This document shows, piece after piece, positions 1-12,000 of a DNA stretch of 64,000 nt. The DNA is from UBA966 sp046350355 (lineage in GTDB: Bacteria > Planctomycetota > Phycisphaerae > Phycisphaerales > SM1A02): NCBI GenBank assembly GCA_046350355.1, contig JAXMAN010000002.1, forward strand, positions 1,238,109 through 1,302,108, read 5' to 3'. The translations under genes and the position numbers were made by a program. Numbering within the stretch: position 1 is the first letter of the stretch; every line of letters starts with the position of its first letter. Under the pieces are notes generated by a model. The model was not told where the DNA came from. It was given only the letters and a program-made list of their open reading frames with translations, and did no database searches.

Positions 1-3000
1 GACCGCATTGGCCGAGGGCGCGGTGCGGATCGTGCCGGGGTGGTCCGTCTCCAGGCGGTGCATGCGCACCGGGTCGCCGACCGCGGCGGTGAAGGAAGTG
101 AGGCCCGAGCAGACCACGTAGAGGCTGTCGGCGTCGTCGCTCGTGCCGGTGATCGTGGACTGGAAGAGGACGTCGCCGCCGCTGCGGCTGGTGATCGTGC
201 GGTTGCCGTCGACGCGGATCTGGCCCGCGAAGAGCAGGTCGCCGAGGCTGCTGATGTCGCCCGCGAGGACCAGCAGCGAGGGCGTGCCGACCGAGAGCGC
301 GCCGCCCGTGGTGAGGTCGCCGCGCACCGCGAGGGTTCCGGTGGCGCCAAAGGTGAGCGCGCCCGAGCCCTGCATCGGGCCGGAGAAGCTCAGGTTGCGT
401 CCCGAGAGGGTGATGCCCGAGGCGAAGTCGATCTCCCCCGCCTGCAGCGTGAGGTCGAAGCCGCCCGCGGCGGCGCTCGCGCCCAGCGAGAGGGTGCCGC
501 CCGCGGCGATCGTGGTGCTGGCGCCGAAGGTCGTCGTGCCCGCGAAGCTCGCGTTGCCCGCGGTGGCGACCGCGCCGCCGTTGACCTGCGCGGGACCGGT
601 CACGGCGAGCGAGGCGAGCGCCTGCGTCGCGCCGACCGCGCCCGTGAAGGTGGTGCCGGTGGCGCCCGAGGCGCTCAGTGCGCCGGGACCGTCGACCGCG
701 GCCGCGAAGAGCACATCGCCGCCGCTGGAGCTGACGCCGTGCGCGCCCGTCTGCAGCATGACCGCGTCGAGGAGGTTGACGTCGCCGCTGGCGGCGATCG
801 AGCCACCCAGCAGCGTCGTGCCGCCGCCGTCGCTCAGGAAGCTGGCGAGGCCGCTGGCGCTGCCGGCGATCTCGGTGGTGCCCGCGCTGCGCAGGGTGAG
901 CGCGCGTCCGTTGCCGGCAACGCTCGCGACGGTGAGATCGCCGCCCGCGGTGGTCTGCAGCGTGGTGGCCGCGCCCAGCGAGACCGCGCCGAGCGACTGG
1001 TCGCCCGTCGTGCGGATGCTGCCGCCGTCGACGGCCACGGCGCCGTCGGTCGCCTGGAGGGAGGCGAGGGCCGTCGTGCCGCCCACCGCGCCGGCGAAGC
1101 GCGTCGTGCCCGCAGTCTGCGCGACCAGCGCATGCGCGCCGTTGAGCGTGCCGGTGAACTCGATCGTCTGGCCGCCGGTGGATTGGAGCGTGGTGTCGGC
1201 GGCGAGGGTCGCGGTGCCGTAGCGCTGCGCGCCGGTCGTGATGACCGTCCCGCCGCCCAGGCTCACCGGGCCGTTGACCGTGAGCGCGGCGAGCGCCGTG
1301 TTCGCGCCGATCTCGTTGGCGAGGCTGGTGCCGGTGGCGGACTGCACGGTGAGCGCGGTGGCGCCGTCGAGGGTGCCGGTGATGGCGACCGCGCCGCCGG
1401 TGGAGGTGATCGTGCGCGTCGCGCCCAGGAGCTGCGTCGCGCCGCCGAGGGTGATCGCGCCGGTCGCGGCGATGTTCCCGCCGAGCTCGTTGCTGCCCGG
1501 CGTGTCGGTGAGGAGCGAGGCGAGGCCGGAGACGCCCGCGCCGAAGCGCGTCGCGCCCGCGGTGTTGATCGTCAGCGCGCGCCCGCCGCCGGCGAGGCCG
1601 GATGCGAGGTCGATGTCGCCGCCGTCGAGGCTGGTGAGCGTGGTCGCCGCGCCGAGGGTCACCAGGCCGCCGAAGGTCTGCGCGCCCTGCGTGCGGACGG
1701 TGCCGCCCTGCAGCGTGGTCGCGCCCGAGACGGCGAGGCTGTCGAGCGCGGTGGTCGCGCCGACCGCGCCCGCGAAGGTCGTGGTGCCCGCGGCGTCGAC
1801 CACGAGCGCGCCGGGGCCGTCGACCGTGGCGCCGAAGGTCACCGCGCCGCCCGTGGAGGTCACGGTGCGCGTCCCCGCGCCGACGGTGGTCGCGCCACCG
1901 AGACTGATCACGCCGCTGGCGGAGAGGTCCGCGTTCAGCGCGTTGGTGCCGGCGGCGTCGGTGGTGAGCGTGGTGAGGTCGGCGACCGCCGCGTTGAAGG
2001 TGGTCGCGCCCGCGGTGTTCACGGTGAGCGCGCGGCCGCTTCCGTCGACGGCGCCCGCGAAGGTCACCGCGCCGGAGCCGGTGCTGGTCAGGACGGCGTC
2101 GGCGCCCAGCTCGATCGCGCCGTAGCCCTGCGCGTCGGTGGTGCGGATCAGACCGCCGCCGATCGTGGTGGTGCCGCCGCTGGTGGCGAGGCTGCCCAGC
2201 GACACGGTGCCGCCGACCGCGCCCGCGAAGGTGGTGCCCCCCGCCGCCGCGATCGTCGCGGACTGGCCGCCGCTGGTGAGCGCGTCGAGGGTCGAGAGGA
2301 AGCGCACCGTGCTGCCAGTGCTCGTGAAGGTGGTCGTGGCGCCCAGGACGACCGCGTTGTCGTAGGTCTGCCCGCCCGAGGTGCGGACGCTGCCGCCGTC
2401 GATGCGGACCGGGCCGGTCGCGGTGAGCGCGGTGAGCGCGGTGGTGGCGCCCACCGCGCCGCCGAAGGTCGTGCCGTTGAGGCTGGAGACGCTGAGCGCG
2501 CTCGCGCCGTTGAGGGTGGAGCCGAAGGCCACGGTGCCCGCGGTCGAGGTGACGCTGCGGTTCGCGCCCGAGAGGGTCGTCGCGCCGTTGAGGGCGATCG
2601 CGCCGCTGGCGGAGAGGTCGCCGGCGAGGGCGTTCGTGCCCGCGGCGTCGGTGGTGATCGCGGTGAGGCCGGAGACGGTGCCGTTGAAGGCGGTCGTGCC
2701 CGCGGTGTTGATGGTCAGGCCGAAGGCGCCGCCGACGCCGGCGAGGCCGATGGTGCCCGCGCCGGTGCTGGTGAGCGTCGTGTCCGCGCCGAGCGTCGTC
2801 GTGCCCGCGTAGCTCTGCGCGCCGGTCGTGGTGACGGTGCCGCCGTTGAGCGCTGCGGGGCCGGTCACGCTGAGCGAGGTGAGCGCGGTCGTGGCGCCGA
2901 CGGCACCGGCGAAGGTGGTTCCGGTGGCGCTGGCCACGCTGAGCGCGCTCGCGCCGTCAAGCGTGCCGCCGAAGGTGACACTGCCGCTACTGGAGGTCAC

Positions 3001-6000
3001 GCTGCGGTTCGCGCCCGAGAGCGTCGTCGCGCCGCCGAGGCTGATCGCGCCGCTGGTCGAGAGGTTCGCGGCGAGCGCGTTGGTGCCCGCGGCGTCGGTG
3101 GTGAGCGTCGTCAGGCCCGAGACCGCGCCGTTGAAGGCGGTGGTGCCCGCGGTGTTGACGGTGAGGCCGAAGGCGCCGCCGACGCTCGCGAGTCCGATCG
3201 TGCCGGCGCCGGTGCTCGTGAGGGTCGTGTTCGCGCCGAGCGTCGTCGTGCCCGCGTAGCTCTGCGCGCCGGTCGTGGTGACCGCGCCGCCGTTGAGCGT
3301 CGCGGGGCCGGTCACGGTGAGCGAGGCGAGCGCCGTCGTGGCGCCGACCGCGCCGTTGAAGCTGGCGCCCGTGGCGCTGGAGACGCCGAGCGCGCTCGCG
3401 CCGTCGAGCGTGCCGCCGAAGGTCACGGCGCCCGCGGTGGAGGCGATGGTGCGCGTCGCGCCCGAGAGCGTCGTCGCGCCGCCCAGGGTGAGCGCGCCGG
3501 TCGTGGAGAGGTCCGCGGCGACGCTGTTGATGCCCGCGGCGTCGGTGACGAGCGAGGCGAGGCCCGAGACCGCCCCGAGGAAGCTCGTCGTGCCGGCGGT
3601 GTTGACGGTGAGCGCGTGGGCGCCCGCGATGCCGCCGCCGAACTCGATCGTGCCCGCGCCGGTGCTGGACAGCGTGGCGTTCGCGCCCAGCGTGAGCAGG
3701 CCACCGTAGCTCTGCGCGCCGACGGTTCGGATGCTGCCCGCGTCGAGCTGCGCCGCGCCGGTGACGGTCAGCGACGCGAGCGCCGTCGTGCCGCCGACCG
3801 CGCCCGCGAAGGTGGTGCCCGTCGCGCCCTGGACGCTGAGCGCGCCCGCGCCGTCGAGCGTGCCGCCGAAGAGGACCGAGCCCGCGGTCGACTGGATCGA
3901 GCGGCTCGCGCCAATGAAGCTGGTCGCGCCGCCGAGCGAGATGTTGCCGGAAACAAGCAGGTCCTCGGCGAGGCTGTTGCTGCCGGGGGTGTCGGTGGTG
4001 AGCGCGGTCAGGCCGGTGAGCGCGCCGGTGAAGCTGGTGAGCCCCGAGGTGTTGACCGAGAGGTCGAAGGCGCCGCCGACGGCACCGAGGGTGATGTCGC
4101 CGCGCGCGGTGCTCTCAAGGGTCGTCTCCGCGGCCAGCGTGAGCGCGCCCGTGTAGCTCTGCGCGCCGCTGGTGCGGATCGAGCCGCCCGCGATCGTCGC
4201 GGGGCCGCTCACCGAGAGCGACCCGAGCGCGGTCGTCGCGCCGACGGCGGCGTCGAACTGCGTGCCCGCGCCGCTGGCGAGCGAGACGTCCGCCGCGCCG
4301 TCGAAGGTGCTCGCGAAGTGCAGCGCGCCCGCGCCCGCGTCGATCGAGAGCGTGGAGGCGGTCGTCGTCACCGCGCCGTCGAAGAGGATGCCGTTGGTCG
4401 TGACGACCTCGCCGGCCTGCAGGAGCAGGTCGCCGTGGACGGTGAGCGAGGTGATCGCGGAGCCGGTGCCGATGTCGCCGCCGACGGTCGTGCCGCTGCC
4501 GGAAGTGAGCGTGACCGCCCCGCTGCCTTCGACCGCGCCGCCCAGGACGAGCGTCGTGCCCGCGCTCAGGCTGCGGCTGGCGCCGACGAACTGCGTCGTG
4601 CCGCCCAGGTCCATCGCGCCGGAGACGGAGAGGTCGGCGGCGATCGAGTTGCTGCCGGGCGCGTCGGTCGTGATCGAGGTCACGCCGGTCGCCGCGCCGT
4701 TGAACGTCGTCGTGCCCGCGGTCTGCAGCGTGAGGCCGAAGGCGCCGTCGATGGCGGCGAGCGTGAGGCCGCCACCGCCGGTGCTGGTCAGCGTCGTGTT
4801 CGCGCCCAGCGTGAGCGCGCCGGCGTAGCTCTGCGCGCCGGTGGTGCGGACCGAGCCGCCGGAGAGGGTCACCGGCCCGGTCGCGGTGAGCGAGGTGAGC
4901 GCGGTCGTGGCGCCGACCGCGCCGCCGAAGGTCGTGCCGGTCAGGCTGGCGACGCTGAGCGCGCTCGCGCCGTTGACGGTGCCGGCGAAGTTCACGCCCG
5001 CGCCGCTGGAGGTCACGGTCACGGCGGGCGCGGCGAGCGTGGTCGCGCCCTGCAGCAGGATCGCGCCGGTCGCGGTGAGGTCCGCGGCGATGGAGTTCGT
5101 GCCTGCGGCGTCGGTGACGAGCGAGGCGAGCCCCGCGGCCGCACCGCCGAAGCTGGTCGCGCCCGCGGTGTTCACGGTCAGCGCGTGGCCGCCGCCGGTG
5201 ACCGCACCGAGGGCGATGTCGCCCGCGCCGGTCGTGGTCAGCGTGGTGTCGGCGCCCAGCGTCAGCGCCGCGTAGGTCTGGTCGCCGACGGTGCGGACGG
5301 AGCCGCCGTCGATCGTGGTCGCGCCGCCGGAGACGGTCAGCCCGCCGAGCGCGGTCGTCGCGCCGACGGTGTTCGCGAAGGTGACGCCGCCGCCCGCGGT
5401 CTGCAGCACGAGCGTCGCGGGACCGTTCACCGTGCCGCCCAGCAGGATGCTGCCCGCGCCGGTGGTGGTGATGGTGCGCGTCGCGCCGGCGCCCGCGACG
5501 GTGAGCGCGTCCAGGAGCTGGATGTCGCCCGCGGCGCTCAGCGCGCCCGAGAGCACCAGGAATCCGGGCGCGTCCGTCGTGATCGTCGAGGCGTCGAAGA
5601 CGTTGCCCGCGAAGGTGGTCGTGCCGCTCGTGTTGACCGTCAGGCTGAAGCCGTTGCAGTCGACGGTGCCGAGGGTGATGTTGCCGCGCGTGGTGCTCGT
5701 GAAGACGGTGTCCTGCGTGAGGTTGAGGACGCCGTAGTTCTGGCCGCCGGTCGTGTTGATCGGGCTGCCGTTGATGACGACCGGGCCGATCACGGTCAGC
5801 GTGGAGAGCGCCGTGACCGCGCCGACGGAGTTGTTGATGAAGGTCGTGCCCGTCGTGTCGGTGGTGAGCGACTGCCCGCCGACGGTCGTGCCCTCGACCG
5901 CGCCGTCGAGGACGATGTCGCCGCCGCCGGTCGAGGTCAGCGTGGTGTCGACGCCGAGCGTCGTGAGGCCGCCCCAGGTCTGCGCGCCCGTCGTCGTGAC

Positions 6001-9000
6001 GCTGCCGCCGTCGAGGTTCGCGGGGCCCGCGACGCTCAGCGAGGCGAGCGCCGTCGTGCCGCCCACCGCGGCGGAGAAGGTCGTGCCCGTGGCGGAATCG
6101 AGCGTCAGCGCGCTCGGTCCGTCGAGGGTGCCGCCGAAGCTGATGCTCCCGCCCGTCGAGGTGATCGACTGCGAGGATGCCTTGAGGATCGTCGCGCCGC
6201 CGAGCGCGATGGCGCCCGTCGCCTGGAGGTCGGCGGCGATCGAGTTGCTGCCGGCCGCGTCGGTGGTGATCGTGGAGGCGGCCAGGACATCGCCGCCGAA
6301 GCGCGTGAGGCCCGCGGTGTCGACGGTGAAGTCGTTGCCGCCGCCCTGCACGACGCCGGCGAAGTCGATCTGCCCGGCCGCGGTGCTGCTGAACTGCGCG
6401 TCGGCCCCCAGCGTGACGGTGCCGCCGTAGGTCTGCGCGCCGGTGGTGCGGATGGAGCCGCCGTCGACGGCGCTCGTGCCGGTGATGTCGAGCGCGGTGA
6501 GCGCCGTCGTCGCGCCCACCGCGCCCGCGAAGGTCGTGCCCGCCGCCGCGTCGAGCGTGAGCGCGCTCGCGCCGTCGAGCGTGCCGCCGAAGGCGATCGT
6601 CCCGCCGGTGGAAGTGATCGAGCGCGCCGCGCCGGAGAGGGTCGTCGCGCCGCCGAGCGCGATCGCGCCCGAGGCGGCGATGTCGCCCGCGACCGCGTTG
6701 CTGCCCGCGGCGTCGGTGGTGAGCGTCGTCAGGCCCGTGACCGTGCCGCCGAAGCGCGTCTGTCCCGCGGTGTCGACGCTGAGCGCGAAGCCGCCGCCCG
6801 CGAGCGCGCCCGCGAAGTCGATCTGCCCGCCGCCGTTGCTGACGAAGTGGCCGTTGGTGCCGAGCGTCACCGTCGAGGCGTAGCTCTGCGCGCCGTTGGT
6901 GAAGACGCCGCTGCCGCCGATCGTCGCGGCGCCGAGGACCGAGAGCGAGCCGAGCGCCGCGTTCGAGCCGACCGCGCCGGTGAAGGTGGTGCCGGTGGCG
7001 CTGGAGACGGTGAGCGCGCTCGCGCCGTCGAGGGTGGAGCCGAAGCTCACGCCGCCCGCGGTCGAGGTCACGCTGCGGGTCGCGCCCGAGAGCGTCGTCG
7101 CGCCGCCCAGCGCGATGGCGCCGCTGGCGGAGAGGTCGCCGGCGAGCGTGTTCGTGCCCGCGGCATCGGTGGTGATCGCGGTCAGGCCGGCGACGGTGCC
7201 GTTGAAGGTGGTCGTGCCCGCGGTGTTGATCGTGAGCGCGAAGGCCCCGCTGCCGCCGCCGAGGGCGATGTCGCCGCCGCCGGTGCTGGTGAGCGTCGTG
7301 CCCGCGCCGAGCGTCAGGCCGCCCGCGTAGGTCTGCGCGCCGGTCGTGGTGATCGCGCCGCCGTTGACGGTAGCGGCGCCCGTCACGCTGAGCGAAGTGA
7401 GCGCCGTCGTGCCGCCCACGATGCCGCCGAAGCTCGTGCCCGTCGCGCTGGAGATGCTCAGCGCGCGCGCGCCGTTGAGCGCGGCCGCGAAGCTGACGGC
7501 GCCCGCGTTGCTCGTGAGGGTCGTCGCCGCGCCGAGGGTGACCGCGCCGCCGTAGATCTGGTCGCCGGTCGTGGTGACCGCGCCGCCCGCGAGCGTCGCC
7601 GGGCCGGAGACGGTGAGGCTGGTGAGCGCGGTGGTGGAGCCGATCGCGCCGTTGAAGGTCGCGCCGCCCGAGGTGCCGACGGAGAGCGCCGTCGCGCCGT
7701 CGATCGTGCCGTTGAAGACGACCGTCGAGATCGTGGAGGAGATGATGCGCGCGGGACCGACGAGCGTCGTCGCGCCGCCGATGCTCACCGCGCCGATCGC
7801 CGTCAGGTTGCCGCCGATGAGGTTCGTGCCCGGCGTGTCCAGCGTCACCGTGCCCAGGCTGGAGCCGTTGGCCGCGAAGCTGGTCTGCCCCGCCGTGTTC
7901 ACCGTCAGGCTGCGCGAGCCGCCGCTGCCGGCGATCGTCCCGCCGAAGGCGACGTTGCCCGCGCCGGTCGAGGTGAAGGTGGTGTTCGCCCCCATCGTCA
8001 CCGCGCCGCCGTAGGTCTGCGAGCCGACGGTGCGCACCGCGCCGCCGTTGACCGCGACGGTGCCCGTGGAGGTGAGCGAGGCGAGCGCCGTCGTGGCGCC
8101 GACCGCGCCCGTGAAGGTCGTGCCCGTTGCGCTGGAGACGGTGAGCGCGCCGGGACCGTCGACGGTGGAGCCGAAGCTCACGCCCGCGCCCGTGCTCGTG
8201 ACGCTGCTCGCGGAGGCGACGGTCGTCGCGCCGTTGAGCGCGATCGCGCCGCTCGCGGTCAGGTCGCCCGCGAGCGAGTTGTTGCCCGCAGCGTCGGTCG
8301 TGATCGAGGTAAGCCCCGAGGCCGTGCCGCCGAAGCTCGTGACGCCCGCGGTGTTCACCTGCAGCGCAAAGGCACCGCCGATGCCCGCGAGGGAGATGTT
8401 CCCGGCGCCCGTGCTCGTGAGCGTGGTGCCCGCGCCGAGCGTGAGCGCGCCCCAGCTCTGGCCCTGCGTGGTCCGCGCCGAGCCGCCCGCAAAGGTCGTC
8501 TGGCCCGACCCGATCGCGATCGAGCTCAGCGCGCCGGTGCTGCCGACCGCGCCGCCGAAGTACACGGTGCCGCCGAGGATGGTGCTGACCGAGAGCGCGT
8601 GCGGCGTCGTGCTGTCGATGGTGCCACCGAAGGTGACGGCGCTCGCATTGAGGCTGACGATTGTGACATCGCCCGTGAGCGTCGTGGCGCCGAGATAGCC
8701 CTGGACCAGCGAGGTGTAGAAAGCCCCCGCGAGGCTCGCCGAACCATGGACGATCAGCGAGTTCAGCGGATCGGACGCGTCGCCCGCGCCGTCCGCGAAG
8801 ACGGTGCCGGTCGCCGAGGTGATCTCGAGGTTGCCCGCTCCGAAGACGGTGCCCCCGAAGCGCACGCCCCCGTTCACGGACTGCACGGTGCGGTTGGTCG
8901 CAATCGTGCCGGTGAACAGGACGCTCTCGCCGAGGTCGATCTGGCCGAGCGCGTTCACGTCGCCCTGGACGACGGCGTCCCCCGCCGCATCGGTCGTGAG

Positions 9001-12000
9001 GCTGCCCAGCCCGCTCGCGCCGCCGATCGTGGTCGTGCCCGCCGTGTCGATCGTCAGGTCGAAGGCGCCCGAGGCGAGGCCGAAGGCGATGTCGCCGCCG
9101 GACTGGCTCGTGAGCGTCGTGTTGCCGTCGAGCACCAGGTCGCCCGCGAGCGTCTGCGCGCCGACCGTCGTGATCGACGGTCCCGCGACGCGCGTCGTGC
9201 CGGCGACGGTCGTCAGGCTCGAGAGCGCCGTGAGCGAACCCACCGCGCCGCCGAACTCCACCTGGAGCCCGGCCTGCGCCGTGAGGCTGCTCGCGCCATC
9301 GAGCGTGCCGCCGAAGGTGAGGTCGCCGCCCGTCGCGATGATGGTGCGCGACACGCCCGAGAGGGTCGTCGCGCCGCCGAGGCTGATCGAGCCCGCGGCG
9401 GTGATGTTCGCCGCGACGGCGTTCGAGCCGGGCGCGTCGGTCGCCAGGTCGGAGAGCCCCGTGACCGCCCCATCGAACGCGGTGATGCCGCTGGTCTGCA
9501 CCGTCAGCGCGTTGCCCGCGCCGGCGATCGCCGCGAAGCCGATGTTGCCGCGGCTCGTGCTCGTGAGCGTCGTGTCCGCGCCGAGGGTGAGCGCGCCCTG
9601 GTAGTCCTGCGCGCCGACGGTGCGGACGCTGCCGCCGGAGAGGGTCGTCGGGCCCGTCGCGACGAGCGAGGCGAGCGCCGTCGTCGCGCCGACCGCGCCG
9701 TCGATCTGGATGCCGCCCGCGCTGTCGAGGACGAGGCCGCCCCCGCTCGCGCCGTCGACCGTGCCGCCCAGGACGATCGCGCCCGCGCCGGTGCTCTGCA
9801 GCGTGCGAACGCCGCCGGTCACGGTCATCGCGCCATCGAGCAGCCGGATCGCGCCCGCGGCGGTGATGTTCGCGCCCAGCAGGAGCGAGCCCGGCGCGTC
9901 CGTGGTGACGTCGCCGCCCTCGGTGACCGCGCCGAGCAGCGAGGTCAGGCCGGCCGTGTTCACCGTCAGGTCGAAGCCGTTGCAGTCGACCGCGCCCAGC
10001 GTGATCGCGCCACCCGTGCTGCTGCTGAAGGTCGTGTCCTGGGTGAGCGAGAGTTCGCCGTAGGTCTGCGAGCCGGTGGTGACGATCGGCCCGCCGTTGA
10101 GCTGCACGGGACCGAGGATCGTCAGCGAGGAGAGTGCGCGCGTCGCGCCGATGGAGCTGTTGATGACCGTCGCGCCGGCGCTGCTGGTCGTGAGCGACTG
10201 CCCGCCCGCGACGGCGGCGTTCACCGGCCCGTCGAAGGTGATCAGGCCCCCCGCCGTCGAGGTCAGCGCCGTGTCCGCACCCAGGTCGAGCGCGCTGCCG
10301 TAGGTCTGCGCGCCGGTCGTGGTCACCGCGCCGCCGTTGAGCGTGGCCGGTCCGGTGACGCCGAGCGAGGTGAGCGCCGTCGTCCCGCCCACCGCGCCGT
10401 TGAAGTTCGCGCCGCCAGCCGCGGAGACGGTGAGCGCCGTCGCGCCGTCCACGGTGCCGCCGAAGGTGACTGAGCCGGTCGAGGAGCTCACGCTGCGGCT
10501 GGCGCCCGAGAGCGTCGTCGCGCCGCCGAGGGAGATGTTGCCGGTCGCGGCGAGGTCGGTCGCGACGGTGTTCGTGCCCGGCGTGTCGGTGGAGAGCGAG
10601 GCGAGCCCGCTGACCGCGCCCTGGAAGGCGGTGTCGCCGCTCGTGAAGATGGAGAGCGCGTTGCCGCCGCCCGTGACCGCCGCGAGCGCGATGTCGCCGC
10701 CCGCGCTGCTGGCGAGCGTCGTGTCCGCGCCCAGCGTGATCGCGCCGGCGTAGGTCTGCGCGCCGGTGGTCTGGACGGAGCCGCCGCCGAGGGTCGCGGG
10801 GCCGGTGACGCTGAGGGACGTGAGCGCCGTGGTTCCGCCGACCGCACCCGCGAAGCTCGCGCCCGTCGCGCTGGAGACGCTGAGCGCGCTCGCGCCGTCG
10901 AGCGTGGAGCCGAAGGTCACGCCGCCGCCCGTCGAGGTCACGCTACGCGTCGCGCCCGAGAGCGTCGTCGCGCCGCCGAGGCTGATCGCGCCGCTGGCGG
11001 AGAGGTTGCCGGCGAGCGTGTCCGTGCCGGCGGCGTCGGTGGTGATCGCGGTGAGGCCGGTGAGCGCGCCGTTGAAGCTGGTCGCGCCCGCGGTGTTGAT
11101 CGTCAGGCTGAAGGCGCCCGAACCGCCGCCGAGGGCGATGTCGCCGCTGCCGGAGCTGGTCAGCGTGGTGTTCGCGCCCAGGGTCAGCGCGCCGCCGTAA
11201 GTCTGCGCGCCCGTGGTGGTCACCGCGCCGCCGTTGAGCGTCGCCGGCCCCGTGACGCTGAGCGAGGTCAGCGCCGTCGAGCCGCCGACCGCGCCGCCGA
11301 AGGTCGTGCCGGTGGAACTGCCCACGGTCAGCGCGCTCGCACCGTTGACGGTGGAGCCGAAGGAGACCGCGCCGCCGCTGGAGGTCACGCTGCGGCTCGC
11401 GCCCGAAAGCGTCGTCGCGCCGTTGAGCGCGATCGCACCGCTGGCGGAGAGATCGCCGGCGAGCGTGTTCGTGCCGGCCGCGTCCGTCGTGATCGCGGTC
11501 AGGCCCGAGACCGTGCCGTTGAAGCCCGTCACGCCCGCGGTGTTGACGGTGAGCCCGAAGGCGCCGGAAACCGCGGCGAGCGAGATGTCGCCGCCCGCGC
11601 TGCTCGTGAGCGTCGTGCTCGCGCCCAGGGTCAGCGCCCCGCCGTAGGCCTGCGCGCCCGTGGTGGTCACGGCGCCGCCGTTGAGCGTCGCAGGACCGGT
11701 GATGCCGAGCGAGGTCAGCGCCGTCGTGCCGCCGACCGCGCCGGTAAAGGTCGCGCCCGTGCTCGAGCTGACGGTCAGCGCGCTCGCGCCGTTCACCGTG
11801 GAGCCGAAGCTCACCGCGCCGCCGGTGGAGGTGACGCTGCGGTTCGCGCCCGAGAGCGTGGTCGCGCCGTTGAGCGTGACCGCCCCGGTCGCGGAGAGAT
11901 CGCCCGCGAGCGTGTTCGAGCCCGCGGCGTCGGTCGTGAGCGAGGCCAGCCCCGCGGCCGCGCCGTTGAAGCTCGTGACGCCCGCGGTGTTCACCGTCAG

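Noticed and set aside
40..10473. A 3,477-codon open frame on the plus strand
   Set aside because: It is the codon-aligned antisense of the giant minus-strand gene; its product is nearly all Arg, Gly, Ala, Glu, Asp and Val, and it exists only because the repeat uses G+C-ending codons.
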